DNA of 64,000 nucleotides from Oasisia sp. SBJ-2009 (Eukaryota; Annelida; Polychaeta; Sabellida; Siboglinidae): contig OZ024856.1 of NCBI GenBank assembly GCA_964017155.1, positions 7,577,811-7,641,810 of the forward strand. The letters run 5' to 3'. Below are positions 28,128-38,720 of the stretch, in pieces (position 1 is the stretch's first letter; each line of letters starts with the position of its first letter). The position numbers and the translations under genes were made by a program. The notes under the pieces were generated by a model. The model ran no database searches, was not told the DNA's origin, and saw only the letters and a list, made by a program, of their open reading frames with translations.

Positions 28128-29679
28128 GTGGCTTTGGAAATTGCGAGAAACACCCCAAAATGCGCTTACGCCAATATAAGGGTATTTTCTCTTCTGAAAA
28201 ATACAACGTACAAATACAGTTCGTTAGTTTTATGGATCGTCATCGGTTCCCGGACTAGAAATCAACTACAACTTGTCGAGCTTCCAAAATGGTGCCTATA
28301 TTTCGGAAATTACGCTAATCACCCTCAAAGTTCGCTTACGCCAATGCAAAGTTATTTTCACATCTGAAACCTACAATGTTCCACTACTATTCGTGACCTT
28401 TGTGGATTCGCGTGGTTCCCAGGGCGAAGAGTCATGTACAAGTGGTCGTGCTTCGATACGCGTACCTATTTTTTCGGAAATTACGTTAAACTCCCTTAAA
28501 TGCGTTCGCGCCAAATTAACGGTATTATCTCATCGGAAAACTACATCGTAGTACGACTATATTAAGATATTTTTTTGGATTTGTATAGTCCAGACAACGA
28601 GGAATAAAGTGCACGGGGTTGAATTTCGATACTAATAGATAGTGATTTTCGAAATTTCGATAAACACCCCAAAGTGCGCTTGCGCCAATATAAGGGTATT
28701 TTCTCTTCTGAAAAATACAACGTACAAATACAGTTCGTTAGTTTTATGGATCGTCATCGGTTCCCGAACTAGAAATCGACTACAACTTGTCGAGCTTCCA
28801 AAATGGTGCCTATATTTCGGAAATTACGCTAATCACCCTCAAAGTGCGCTTACGCCAATGCAAAGTTATTTTCACATCTGAAACCTACAATGTACCACTA
28901 CTCTTCGTGACATGTGTGGATTCGCATGATTCCCAGAACGAAGAGTCAAGTTCAAGTGGGCGTGCTTCGATACTCGTACCTATTTTTTCCGAAATTACTG
29001 TAAACTCGCTTAAATGCGTTCGCGCCAAAACAACGGTATTGTCTCATCGGAAAACTACAACGTAGTACCACTATAATTAGATACTTTTTTTTGGATTTGC
29101 ACAGGCCAGACAACGAGGAATAAAGTACAAGTGGTTGAATTTCGATACTAATAGATAGTGGCTTTGGAAATTGCGAGAAACACCCCAAAATGCGCTTACG
29201 CCAATATAAGGGTATTTTCTCTTCTGAAAAATACAACGTACAAATACAGTTCGTTAGTTTTATGGATCGTCATCGGTTCCCGGACTAGAAATCAATTACA
29301 GCTTGTCGAGCTTCCAAAATGGTGCCTATATTTCGGAAATTACGCTAATCACCCTCAAAGTTCGCTTACGCCAATGCAAAGTTATTTTCACATCTGAAAC
29401 CTACAATGTACCACTACTATTCGTGACCTTTGTGGATTCCCGTGGTTCCCAGGGCGAAGAGTCATGTACAAGTGGTCGTGCTTCGATACGCGTACCTATT
29501 TTTTCGGAAATTACGTTAAACTCCCTTAAATGCGTTCGCGCCAAATTAACGGTATTATCTCATCGGAAAACTACATCGTAGTACGACTATATTAAGATAC
29601 TTTTTTTGGATTTGTATAGTCCAGACAACGAGGAATAAAGTGCACGGGGTTGAATTTCGATACTAATAGATAGTGATTT

Positions 29680-29691
29680 TCGAAATTTCGA
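29680..29691. other. 12-bp perfect palindrome of P-type units
   Basis: TCGAAATTTCGA is its own reverse complement. It is present at the A start of P-type units and late T-type units (45136 onward). It is broken in early T-type units (TTTGAAATTTCGA), V-type units (TCGAAATTGCGA) and G-type units (TGGAAATTGCGA). Confidence 0.7.
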
Positions 29692-29704
29692 TAAACACCC
29701 CAAA

Positions 29705-29720
29705 GTGCGCTTGCGCCAAT
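29705..29720 (+). other. Conserved GC-rich box, subrepeat A example
   Basis: The box reads GTGCGCTTGCGCCAAT. The same box sits 23-24 bp after GAAATT in all three subrepeats. The pattern RTGCG-YTYR-CGCCAA contains a GCG/CGC inverted repeat with a 4-nt spacer. It is among the best-kept stretches shared by A, B and C. A protein-binding role is inference. Confidence 0.6.
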
Positions 29721-29726
29721 ATAAGG
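29716..29726 (+). other. CCAATATAAGG element of subrepeat A
   Basis: It overlaps the end of the A box and is kept in nearly every unit of the window. It combines a CCAAT core with TATAAGG. B and C have diverged here (CCAATGCAAAG, CCAAATTAACG). It could be a weak promoter-like site for satellite transcription, but nothing in the sequence proves it. Confidence 0.35.
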
Positions 29727-29850
29727 GTATTTTCTCTTCTGAAAAATACAACGTACAAATACAGTTCGTTAGTTTTATGGATCGTCATCGGTTCCCGAAC
29801 TAGAAATCGACTACAACTTGTCGAGCTTCCAAAATGGTGCCTATATTTCG

Positions 29851-30021
29851 GAAATTACGCTAATCACCCTCAAAGTGCGCTTACGCCAATGCAAAGTTAT
29901 TTTCACATCTGAAACCTACAATGTACCACTACTCTTCGTGACATGTGTGGATTCGCATGATTCCCAGAACGAAGAGTCAAGTACAAGTGGGCGTGCTTCG
30001 ATACTCGTACCTATTTTTTCC
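29851..30021 (+). repeat. Representative subrepeat B (171 bp) of the 516-bp unit
   Basis: Second third of the unit. It opens with GAAATTACGCTAATCACCC and ends with CTATTTTTTC. It occurs in two main families: one with GATTCGCATGATTCCCAGAA (NEESS coding frame) and one with GGTTCCCAGGGCGAAGAG. Switches between these two families inside one unit mark many of the recombinant monomers listed below. The 92-codon open frame that begins just before B is a by-product of low divergence; stops and frameshifts occur in amplified copies. Confidence 0.9.
29875..29890 (+). other. Conserved GC-rich box, subrepeat B example
   Basis: The box reads GTGCGCTTACGCCAAT, 170 bp after the A copy. Some HORs carry GTTCGCTTACGCCAAT here, and this form is inherited as a block variant. 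Confidence 0.6.
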
Positions 30022-30044
30022 GAAATTACTGTAAACTCGCTTAA

Positions 30045-30060
30045 ATGCGTTCGCGCCAAA
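30045..30060 (+). other. Conserved GC-rich box, subrepeat C example
   Basis: The box reads ATGCGTTCGCGCCAAA, 170 bp after the B copy and 176 bp before the next A copy. It keeps the outer GCG and CGCCAA despite changes in the centre. Confidence 0.6.
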
Positions 30061-30115
30061 ACAACGGTATTGTCTCATCGGAAAACTACAACGTAGTACC
30101 ACTATAATTAGACAC

Positions 30116-30123
30116 TTTTTTTT
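30116..30123 (+). repeat. Variable T-tract of subrepeat C
   Basis: This homopolymer run ranges from about 6 to 12 T among units (longest near 3287, short near 1745 and 27540). It accounts for most of the 513-518 bp variation in unit length. It is the main slippage site of the repeat. Confidence 0.8.
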
Positions 30124-30188
30124 GGATTTGCACAGGCCAGACAACGAGGAATAAAGTACAAGTGGTTGAATTTCGATACTAATAGATA

Positions 30189-30704
30189 GTGGCTTTGGAA
30201 ATTGCGAGAAACACCCCAAAATGCGCTTACGCCAATATAAGGGTATTTTCTCTTCTGAAAAATACAACTTACCAATACAGTTCGTTAGTTTTATGGATCG
30301 TCATCGGTTCCCGGACTAGAAATCAATTACAACTTGTCGAGCTTCCAAAATGGTGCCTATATTTCGGAAATTACGCTAATCACCCTCAAAGTGCGCTTAC
30401 GCCAAAGCAAAGTTATTTTCACATCTGAAACCTACAATGTACCACTAATCTTCGTGACATGTGTGGATTCGCATGATTCCCAGAACGAAGAGTCAAGTAC
30501 AAGTGGGCGTGCTTCGATACTCGTACCTATTTTTTCGGAAATTACTGTAAACTCGCTTAAATGCGTTCGCGCCAAAATAACGGTATTGTCTCATCGGAAA
30601 ACTACAACGTAGTACCACTATAATTATATACTTTTTTTTGGATTTGCATAGGCCAGACAACAAGGAATAAAGTACAAGTGGTTGAATTTCGATACTAATA
30701 GATA
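30189..30704 (+). repeat. Hybrid unit between the two 4-mer HORs
   Basis: The front matches the G-type unit at 34827 (AACTTACCAATACAG, CAATTACAACTTG). From about 30400 it carries CGCCAAAGCAAAG and the CACTAATCTTCGTG family of the V-type unit at 36373, and it is followed at 30705 by a unit like 36889. The simplest reading is a deletion of three units between relatives of 34827 and 36373. Confidence 0.7.
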
Positions 30705-32765
30705 GTGGCTTTGGAAATTGCGAGAAACACCCCAAAATGCGCTTACGCCAATATAAGGGTATTTTCTCTTCTGAAAAATACAACGTACAAATACAGTTCG
30801 TTAGTTTTATGGATCGTCATCGGTTCCCGGACTAGAAATCAACTACAACTTGTCGAGCTTCCAAAATGGTGCCTATATTTCGGAAATTACGCTAATCACC
30901 CTCAAAGTTCGCTTACGCCAATGCAAAGTTATTTTCACATCTGAAACCTACAATGTTCCACTACTATTCGTGACCTTTGTGGATTCGCGTGGTTCCCAGG
31001 GCGAAGAGTCATGTACAAGTGGTCGTGCTTCGATACGCGTACCTATTTTTCGGAAATTACGTTAAACTCCCTTAAATGCGTTCGCGCCAAATTAACGGTA
31101 TTATCTCATCGGAAAACTACATCGTAGTACGACTATATTAAGATACTTTTTTTGGATTTGTATAGTCCAGACAACGAGGAATAAAGTGCACGGGGTTGAA
31201 TTTCGATACTAATAGATAGTGATTTTCGAAATTTCGATAAACACCCCAAAGTGCGCTTGCGCCAATATAAGGGTATTTTCTCTTCTGAAAAATACAACGT
31301 ACAAATACAGTTCGTTAGTTTTATGGATCGTCATCGGTTCCCGAACTAGAAATCGACTACAACTTGTCGAGCTTCCAAAATGGTGCCTATATTTCGGAAA
31401 TTACGCTAATCACCCTCAAAGTGCGCTTACGCCAATGCAAAGTTATTTTCACATCTGAAACCTACAATGTACCACTACTCTTCGTGACATGTGTGGATTC
31501 GCATGATTCCCAGAACGAAGAGTCAAGTTCAAGTGGGCGTGCTTCGATACTCGTACCTATTTTTTCCGAAATTACTGTAAACTCGCTTAAATGCGTTCGC
31601 GCCAAAACAACGGTATTGTCTCATCGGAAAACTACAACGTAGTACCACTATAATTAGATACTTTTTTTTGGATTTGCACAGGCCAGACAACGAGGAATAA
31701 AGTACAAGTGGTTGAATTTCGATACTAATAGATAGTGGCTTTGGAAATTGCGAGAAACACCCCAAAATGCGCTTACGCCAATATAAGGGTATTTTCTCTT
31801 CTGAAAAATACAACGTACAAATACAGTTCGTTAGTTTTATGGATCGTCATCGGTTCCCGGACTAGAAATCAATTACAGCTTGTCGAGCTTCCAAAATGGT
31901 GCCTATATTTCGGAAATTACGCTAATCACCCTCAAAGTTCGCTTACGCCAATGCAAAGTTATTTTCACATCTGAAACCTACAATGTACCACTACTATTCG
32001 TGACCTTTGTGGATTCCCGTGGTTCCCAGGGCGAAGAGTCATGTACAAGTGGTCGTGCTTCGATACGCGTACCTATTTTTTCGGAAATTACGTTAAACTC
32101 CCTTAAATGAGTTCGCGCCAAATTAACGGTATTATCTCATCGGAAAACTACATCGTAGTACGACTATATTAAGATACTTTTTTTGGATTTGTATAGTCCA
32201 GACAACGAGGAATAAAGTGCACGGGGTTGAATTTCGATACTAATAGATAGTGATTTTCGAAATTTCGATAAACACCCCAAAGTGCGCTTGCGCCAATATA
32301 AGGGTATTTTCTCTTCTGAAAAATACAACGTACAAATACAGTTCGTTAGTTTTATGGATCGTCATCGGTTCCCGAACTAGAAATCGACTACAACTTGTCG
32401 AGCTTCCAAAATGGTGCCTATATTTCGGAAATTACGCTAATCACCCTCAAAGTGCGCTTACGCCAATGCAAAGTTATTTTCACATCTGAAACCTACAATG
32501 TACCACTACTCTTCGTGACATGTGTGGATTCGCATGATTCCCAGAACGAAGAGTCAAGTACAAGTGGGCGTGCTTCGATACTCGTACCTATTTTTTCCGA
32601 AATTACTGTAAACTCGCTTAAATGCGTTCGCGCCAAAACAACGGTATTGTCTCATCGGAAAACTACAACGTAGTACCACTATAATTAGATACTTTTTTTT
32701 GGATTTGCACAGGCCAGACAACGAGGAATAAAGTACAAGTGGTTGAATTTCGATACTAATAGATA
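30705..32765 (+). repeat. 4-mer HOR, 2061-bp form, copy 1 (G P G P)
   Basis: Anchors are at 30705, 31219, 31735 and 32250. Differences from the 2063-bp HOR are a T lost at the end of B (CTATTTTTCGG, 31044), CAGCTTGTCG (31875), GATTCCCGTGG (32012) and a stop-creating change AAATGAGTTCG (TGA at 32108). Confidence 0.9.
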
Positions 32766-34826
32766 GTGGCTTTGGAAATTGCGAGAAACACCCCAAAATG
32801 CGCTTACGCCAATATAAGGGTATTTTCTCTTCTGAAAAATACAACGTACAAATACAGTTCGTTAGTTTTATGGATCGTCATCGGTTCCCGGACTAGAAAT
32901 CAACTACAACTTGTCGAGCTTCCAAAATGGTGCCTATATTTCGGAAATTACGCTAATCACCCTCAAAGTTCGCTTACGCCAATGCAAAGTTATTTTCACA
33001 TCTGAAACCTACAATGTTCCACTACTATTCGTGACCTTTGTGGATTCGCGTGGTTCCCAGGGCGAAGAGTCATGTACAAGTGGTCGTGCTTCGATACGCG
33101 TACCTATTTTTCGGAAATTACGTTAAACTCCCTTAAATGCGTTCGCGCCAAATTAACGGTATTATCTCATCGGAAAACTACATCGTAGTACGACTATATT
33201 AAAATACTTTTTTTGGATTTGTATAGTCCAGACAACGAGGAATAAAGTGCACGGGGTTGAATTTCGATACTAATAGATAGTGATTTTCGAAATTTCGATA
33301 AACACCCCAAAGTGCGCTTGCGCCAATATAAGGGTATTTTCTCTTCTGAAAAATACAACGTACAAATACAGTTCGTTAGTTTTATGGATCGTCATCGGTT
33401 CCCGAACTAGAAATCGACTACAACTTGTCGAGCTTCCAAAATGGTGCCTATATTTCGGAAATTACGCTAATCACCCTCAAAGTGCGCTTACGCCAATGCA
33501 AAGTTATTTTCACATCTGAAACCTACAATGTACCACTACTCTTCGTGACATGTGTGGATTCGCATGATTCCCAGAACGAAGAGTCAAGTTCAAGTGGGCG
33601 TGCTTCGATACTCGTACCTATTTTTTCCGAAATTACTGTAAACTCGCTTAAATGCGTTCGCGCCAAAACAACGGTATTGTCTCATCGGAAAACTACAACG
33701 TAGTACCACTATAATTAGATACTTTTTTTTGGATTTGCACAGGCCAGACAACGAGGAATAAAGTACAAGTGGTTGAATTTCGATACTAATAGATAGTGGC
33801 TTTGGAAATTGCGAGAAACACCCCAAAATGCGCTTACGCCAATATAAGGGTATTTTCTCTTCTGAAAAATACAACGTACAAATACAGTTCGTTAGTTTTA
33901 TGGATCGTCATCGGTTCCCGGACTAGAAATCAATTACAGCTTGTCGAGCTTCCAAAATGGTGCCTATATTTCGGAAATTACGCTAATCACCCTCAAAGTT
34001 CGCTTACGCCAATGCAAAGTTATTTTCACATCTGAAACCTACAATGTACCACTACTATTCGTGACCTTTGTGGATTCCCGTGGTTCCCAGGGCGAAGAGT
34101 CATGTACAAGTGGTCGTGCTTCGATACGCGTACCTATTTTTTCGGAAATTACGTTAAACTCCCTTAAATGAGTTCGCGCCAAATTAACGGTATTATCTCA
34201 TCGGAAAACTACATCGTAGTACGACTATATTAAGATACTTTTTTTGGATTTGTATAGTCCAGACAACGAGGAATAAAGTGCACGGGGTTGAATTTCGATA
34301 CTAATAGATAGTGATTTTCGAAATTTCGATAAACACCCCAAAGTGCGCTTGCGCCAATATAAGGGTATTTTCTCTTCTGAAAAATACAACGTACAAATAC
34401 AGTTCGTTAGTTTTATGGATCGTCATCGGTTCCCGAACTAGAAATCGACTACAACTTGTCGAGCTTCCAAAATGGTGCCTATATTTCGGAAATTACGCTA
34501 ATCACCCTCAAAGTGCGCTTACGCCAATGCAAAGTTATTTTCACATCTGAAACCTACAATGTACCACTACTCTTCGTGACATGTGTGGATTCGCATGATT
34601 CCCAGAACGAAGAGTCAAGTACAAGTGGGCGTGCTTCGATACTCGTACCTATTTTTTCCGAAATTACTGTAAACTCGCTTAAATGCGTTCGCGCCAAAAC
34701 AACGGTATTGTCTCATCGGAAAACTACAACGTAGTACCACTATAATTAGATACTTTTTTTTGGATTTGCACAGGCCAGACAACGAGGAATAAAGTACAAG
34801 TGGTTGAATTTCGATACTAATAGATA
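32766..34826 (+). repeat. 4-mer HOR, 2061-bp form, copy 2 (G P G P)
   Basis: Anchors are at 32766, 33280, 33796 and 34311, each 2061 bp after copy 1. It repeats the short T-tract (33105), CAGCTTGTCG, GATTCCCGTGG (34073) and the TGA at 34169. One private change seen is ATATTAAAATAC near 33196. Confidence 0.9.
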
Positions 34827-37800
34827 GTGGCTTTGGAAATTGCGAGAAACACCCCAAAATGCGCTTACGCCAATATAAGGGTATTTTCTCTTCTGAAAAA
34901 TACAACTTACCAATACAGTTCGTTAGTTTTATGGATCGTCATCGGTTCCCGGACTAGAAATCAATTACAACTTGTCGAGCTTCCAAAATGGTGCCTATAT
35001 TTCGGAAATTACGCTAATCACCCACAAAGTGCGCTTACGCCAATGCAAAGTTATTTTCACATCTGAAACCTACAATGTACCACTACTATTCGTGACATTT
35101 GTGGATTCGCATGGTTCCCAGGGCGAAGAGTCAAGTACAAGTGGTCCTGCTTCGATAAGCGTACCTATTTTTTCGGAAATTACGTTAAACTCCCTTAAAT
35201 GCGTTCGCGCCAAATTAACGGTATTATCTCATCGGAAAACTACATCGTAGTACGACTATAATAAAATACTTTTTTTGGATTTGTATAGTCCAGACAACGA
35301 GGAATAAAGAACACGGGGTTGAATTTCGATACTAGTAGATGGTGATTTTCGAAATTGCGATAAACACCCCAAAGTGCGCTTGCGCCAATATAAGGGTATT
35401 TTCTCTTCTGAAAAATACAACGTACAAATACAGTTCGTTAGTTTTATGGATCGTCATCGGTTCCCGAACTAGAAATCGACTACAACTTGTCGAGCTTCCA
35501 AAATGGTGCCTATATTTCGGAAATTACGCTAATCACCCTCAAAGTGCTCTTACGCCAATGCAAAGTTATTTTCACATCTGAAACCTACAATGTACCACTA
35601 ATCTTCGTGACATGTGTGGATTCGCATGATTCCCAGAACGAAGAGTCAAGTACAAGTGGGCGTGCTTCGATACTCGTACCTATTTTTTCGGAAATTACTG
35701 TAAACTCGCTTAAATGCGTTCGCGCCAAAATAACGGTATTGTCTCATCGGAAAACTACAACGTAGTACCACTATAATTAGATACTTTTTTTTGGATTTGC
35801 ATAGGCCAGACAACAAAGAATAAAGTACAAGTGGTTGAATTTCGATACTAATAGATAGTGGCTTTGGAAATTGCGAGAAACACCCCAAAATGCGCTTACG
35901 CCAATATAAGGGTATTTTCTCTTCTAAAAAATACAACGTACCAATACAGTTCGTTAGTTTTATGGATCGTCATCGGTTCCTGGACTAGAAATCAATTACA
36001 ACTTGTCGAGCTTCCAAAGTGGTGCCTATATTTCGGAAATTACGCTAATCACCCTCAAAGTTCGCTTACGCCAATGCAAAGTTATTTTCACATCTGAAAC
36101 CTACAATGTACCACTACTATTCGTGACATTTGTGGATTCGTATGGTTCCCAGGGCGAAGAGTCAAGTACAAGTGGTCCTGCTTCGATAAGCGTACCTATT
36201 TTTTCGGAAATTACGTTAAACTCCTTTAAATGCGTTCGCGCCAAATTAACGGTATTATCTCATCGGAAAACTACATCGTAGTACGACTATAATAAAATAC
36301 TTTTTTTGGATTTGTATAGTCCAGACAACGAGGAATAAAGTACACGGGGTTGAATTTCGATACTAATAGATGGTGATTTTCGAAATTGCGATAAACACCC
36401 CAAAGTGCGCTTGCGCCAATATAAGGGTATTTTCTCTTCTGAAAAATACAACGTACAAATACAGTTCGTTAGTTTTATGGATCGTCATCGGTTCCCGAAC
36501 TAGAAATCGACTACAACTTGTCGAGCTTCCAAAATGGTGCCTATATTTCGGAAATTACGCTAATCACCCTCAAAGTGCGCTTACGCCAAAGCAAAGTTAT
36601 TTTCACATCTGAAACCTACAATGTACCACTAATCTTCGTGACATGTGTGGATTCGCATGATTCCCAGAACGAAGAGTCAAGTACAAGTGGGCGTGCTTCG
36701 ATACTCGTACCTATTTTTTCGGAAATTACTGTAAACTCGCTTAAATGCGTTCGCGCCAAAATAACGGTATTGTCTCATCGGAAAACTACAACGTAGTACC
36801 ACTATAATTATATACTTTTTTTTGGATTTGCATAGGCCAGACAACAAGGAATAAAGTACAAGTGGTTGAATTTCGATACTAATAGATAGTGGCTTTGGAA
36901 ATTGCGAGAAACACCCCAAAATGCGCTTACGCCAATATAAGGGTATTTTCTCTTCTGAAAAATACAACGTACAAATACAGTTCGTTAGTTTTATGGATCG
37001 TCATCGGTTCCCGGACTAGAAATCAACTACAACTTGTCGAGCTTCCAAAATGGTGCCTATATTTCGGAAATTACGCTAATCACCCTCAAAGTTCGCTTAC
37101 GCCAATGCAAAGTAATTTTCACATCTGAAACCTACAATGTACCACTACTCTTCGTGACATGTGTGGATTCGCATGATTCCCAGAACGAAGAGTCAAGTAC
37201 AAGTGGGCGTCTTCGATACTCGTACCTATTTTTTCGGAAATTACTGTAAACTCGCTTAAATGCGTTCGCGCCAAAACAACGGTATTGTCTCATCGGAAAA
37301 CTACAACGTAGTACCACTATAATTAGATACTTTTTTTTGGATTTGCACAGGCCAGACAACGAGGAATAAAGTACAAGTGGTTGAATTTCGATACTAATAG
37401 ATAGTGGCTTTGGAAATTGCGAGAAACACCCCAAAATGCGCTTACGCCAATATAAGGGTATTTTCTCTTCTGAAAAATACAACGTACAAATACAGTTCGT
37501 TAGTTTTATGGATCGTCATCGGTTCCCGGACTAGAAATCAATTACAGCTTGTCGAGCTTCCAAAATGGTGCCTATATTTCGGAAATTACGCTAATCACCC
37601 TCAAAGTTCGCTTACGCCAATGCAAAGTTATTTTCACATCTGAAACCTACAATGTTCCACTACTATTCGTGACCTTTGTGGATTCGCGTGGTTCCCAGGG
37701 CGAAGAGTCATGTACAAGTGGTCGTGCTTCGATACGCGTACCTATTTTTTCGGAAATTACGTTAAACTCCCTTAAATGCGTTCGCGCCAAATTAACGGTA

Positions 37801-38720
37801 TTATCTCATCGGAAAACTACATCGTAGTACGACTATATTAAGATACTTTTTTTGGATTTGTATAGTCCAGACAACGAGGAATAAAGTGCACGGGGTTGAA
37901 TTTCGATACTAATATATAGTGATTTTCGAAATTTCGATAAACACCCCAAAGTGCGCTTGCGCCAATATAAGGGTATTTTCTCTTCTGAAAAATACAACGT
38001 ACAAATACAGTTCGTTAGTTTTATGGATCGTCATCGGTTCCCGAACTAGAAATCGACTACAACTTGTCGAGCTTCCAAAATGGTGCCTATATTTCGGAAA
38101 TTACGCTAATCACCCTCAAAGTGCGCTTACGCCAATGCAAAGTTATTTTCACATCTGAAACCTACAATGTACCACTACTCTTCGTGACATGTGTGGATTC
38201 GCATGATTCCCAGAACGAAGAGTCAAGTACAAGTGGGCGTGCTTCGATACTCGTACCTATTTTTTTCGAAATTACTGTAAACTCGCTTAAATGCGTTCGC
38301 GTCAAAACAACGGTATTGTCTCATCGGAAAACTACAACGTAGTACCACTATAATTAGATACTTTTTTTTGGATTTGCACAGGCCAGACAACGAGGAATAA
38401 AGTACAAGTGGTTGAATTTCGATAATAATAGATAGTGGCTTTGGAAATTGCGAGAAACACCCCAAAATGCGCTTACGCCAATATAAGGGTATTTTCTCTT
38501 CTGAAAAATACAACTTACCAATACAGTTCGTTAGTGTTATGGATCGTCATCGGTTCCCGGACTAGAAATCAATTACAACTTGTCGAGCTTCCAAAATGGT
38601 GCCTATATTTCGGAAATTACGCTAATCACCCTCAAAGTGCGCTTACGCCAATGCAAAGTTATTTTCACATCTGAAACCTACAATGTACCACTACTATTCG
38701 TGACATTTGTGGATTCGCAT
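34082..38720 (+). repeat. 9-mer HOR, copy 1 (4639 bp)
   Basis: Units starting at 34827 (G), 35342 (V), 35858 (G), 36373 (V), 36889 (G), 37404 (G), 37919 (P) and 38435 (G) recur 4639 bp downstream. The repeated segment begins inside the unit at 33796, so this copy overlaps the last two units of the 2061-bp HOR. Markers shared with copy 2 are GTGCTCTTACG (35545), CTTCCAAAGTGG (36011), GTGGATTCGTATGG (36132), a 1-nt deletion in GGGCGTCTTCG (37206), CTAATATATAG (37910) and GATAATAATAG (38422). Confidence 0.9.

Larger units (their letters stand above)
29682..29850 (+). repeat. Representative subrepeat A (169 bp) of the 516-bp unit
   Basis: First third of a representative unit. It opens with GAAATTTCGATAAACACCCC, followed by the GC-rich box, then CCAATATAAGG, and ends at CTATATTTCG. 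It aligns with B and C along its whole length: shared landmarks are GAAATT, the box, a TATTTTCTC/TATTTTCAC/TATTATCTC segment, GAAAA(C/A)TACA, and a TTTATGGAT/TTTGTGGAT/TTTTTGGAT segment. A carries the differences that define unit types (G, P, V, T). Confidence 0.9.
28128..30188 (+). repeat. 4-mer HOR, variant copy 4 (G P G P)
   Basis: Anchors are at 28128, 28642, 29158 and 29673. The first two units match the 2063-bp HOR (AGTTCAAGTGG at 28950), apart from a changed C tract near 28569 (GATATTTTTTTGG). The third unit carries TTACAGCTTGTCG (29294) and GATTCCCGTGG (29434), which belong to the following 2061-bp HOR. This copy is the transition between the two 4-mers. Confidence 0.85.
30022..30197 (+). 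repeat. Representative subrepeat C (176 bp) of the 516-bp unit
   Basis: Last third of the unit. It opens with GAAATTACTGTAAACTCGC (alternative family GAAATTACGTTAAACTCCC). It holds the longest T-tract (usually 6-9 T, here 8), which explains most of its extra length over A and B. It ends with CTAATAGATAGTGGC or CTAATAGATAGTGATT just before the next A. Confidence 0.9.

Noticed and set aside
29721..29730. Telomere-like motif (ATAAGGGTAT)
   Set aside because: It is a single non-tandem occurrence per unit and matches no known telomere repeat in tandem.
29778..29790. Hammerhead-ribozyme core on the minus strand (CCGATGA, complement of TCATCGG)
   Set aside because: Some insect satellites carry hammerheads, but the core here has a mismatch (CC for CU) and no GAAA with a closing stem follows. 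No convincing fold was seen.
29786..29800. tRNA-like B box (GGTTCCCGAAC), suggesting a SINE origin
   Set aside because: It departs from the GGTTCGANTCC pattern at key positions, and no A box is found at the expected distance upstream.
29682..29850. A further halving of the subrepeat into ~86-bp units
   Set aside because: Only short resemblances (CCAAAATG twice, GAAA-N-TACAACTT/GT twice) were seen between halves. They could be chance in AT-rich DNA, and no consistent alignment was found.
29848..29865. CENP-B-box-like sequence (TTCGGAAATTACG at the A/B and B/C joints)
   Set aside because: It matches TTCG and the later CG at the right spacing but lacks the central A and the final GG of the core, so only about six of nine essential bases agree. 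That is too weak to call.
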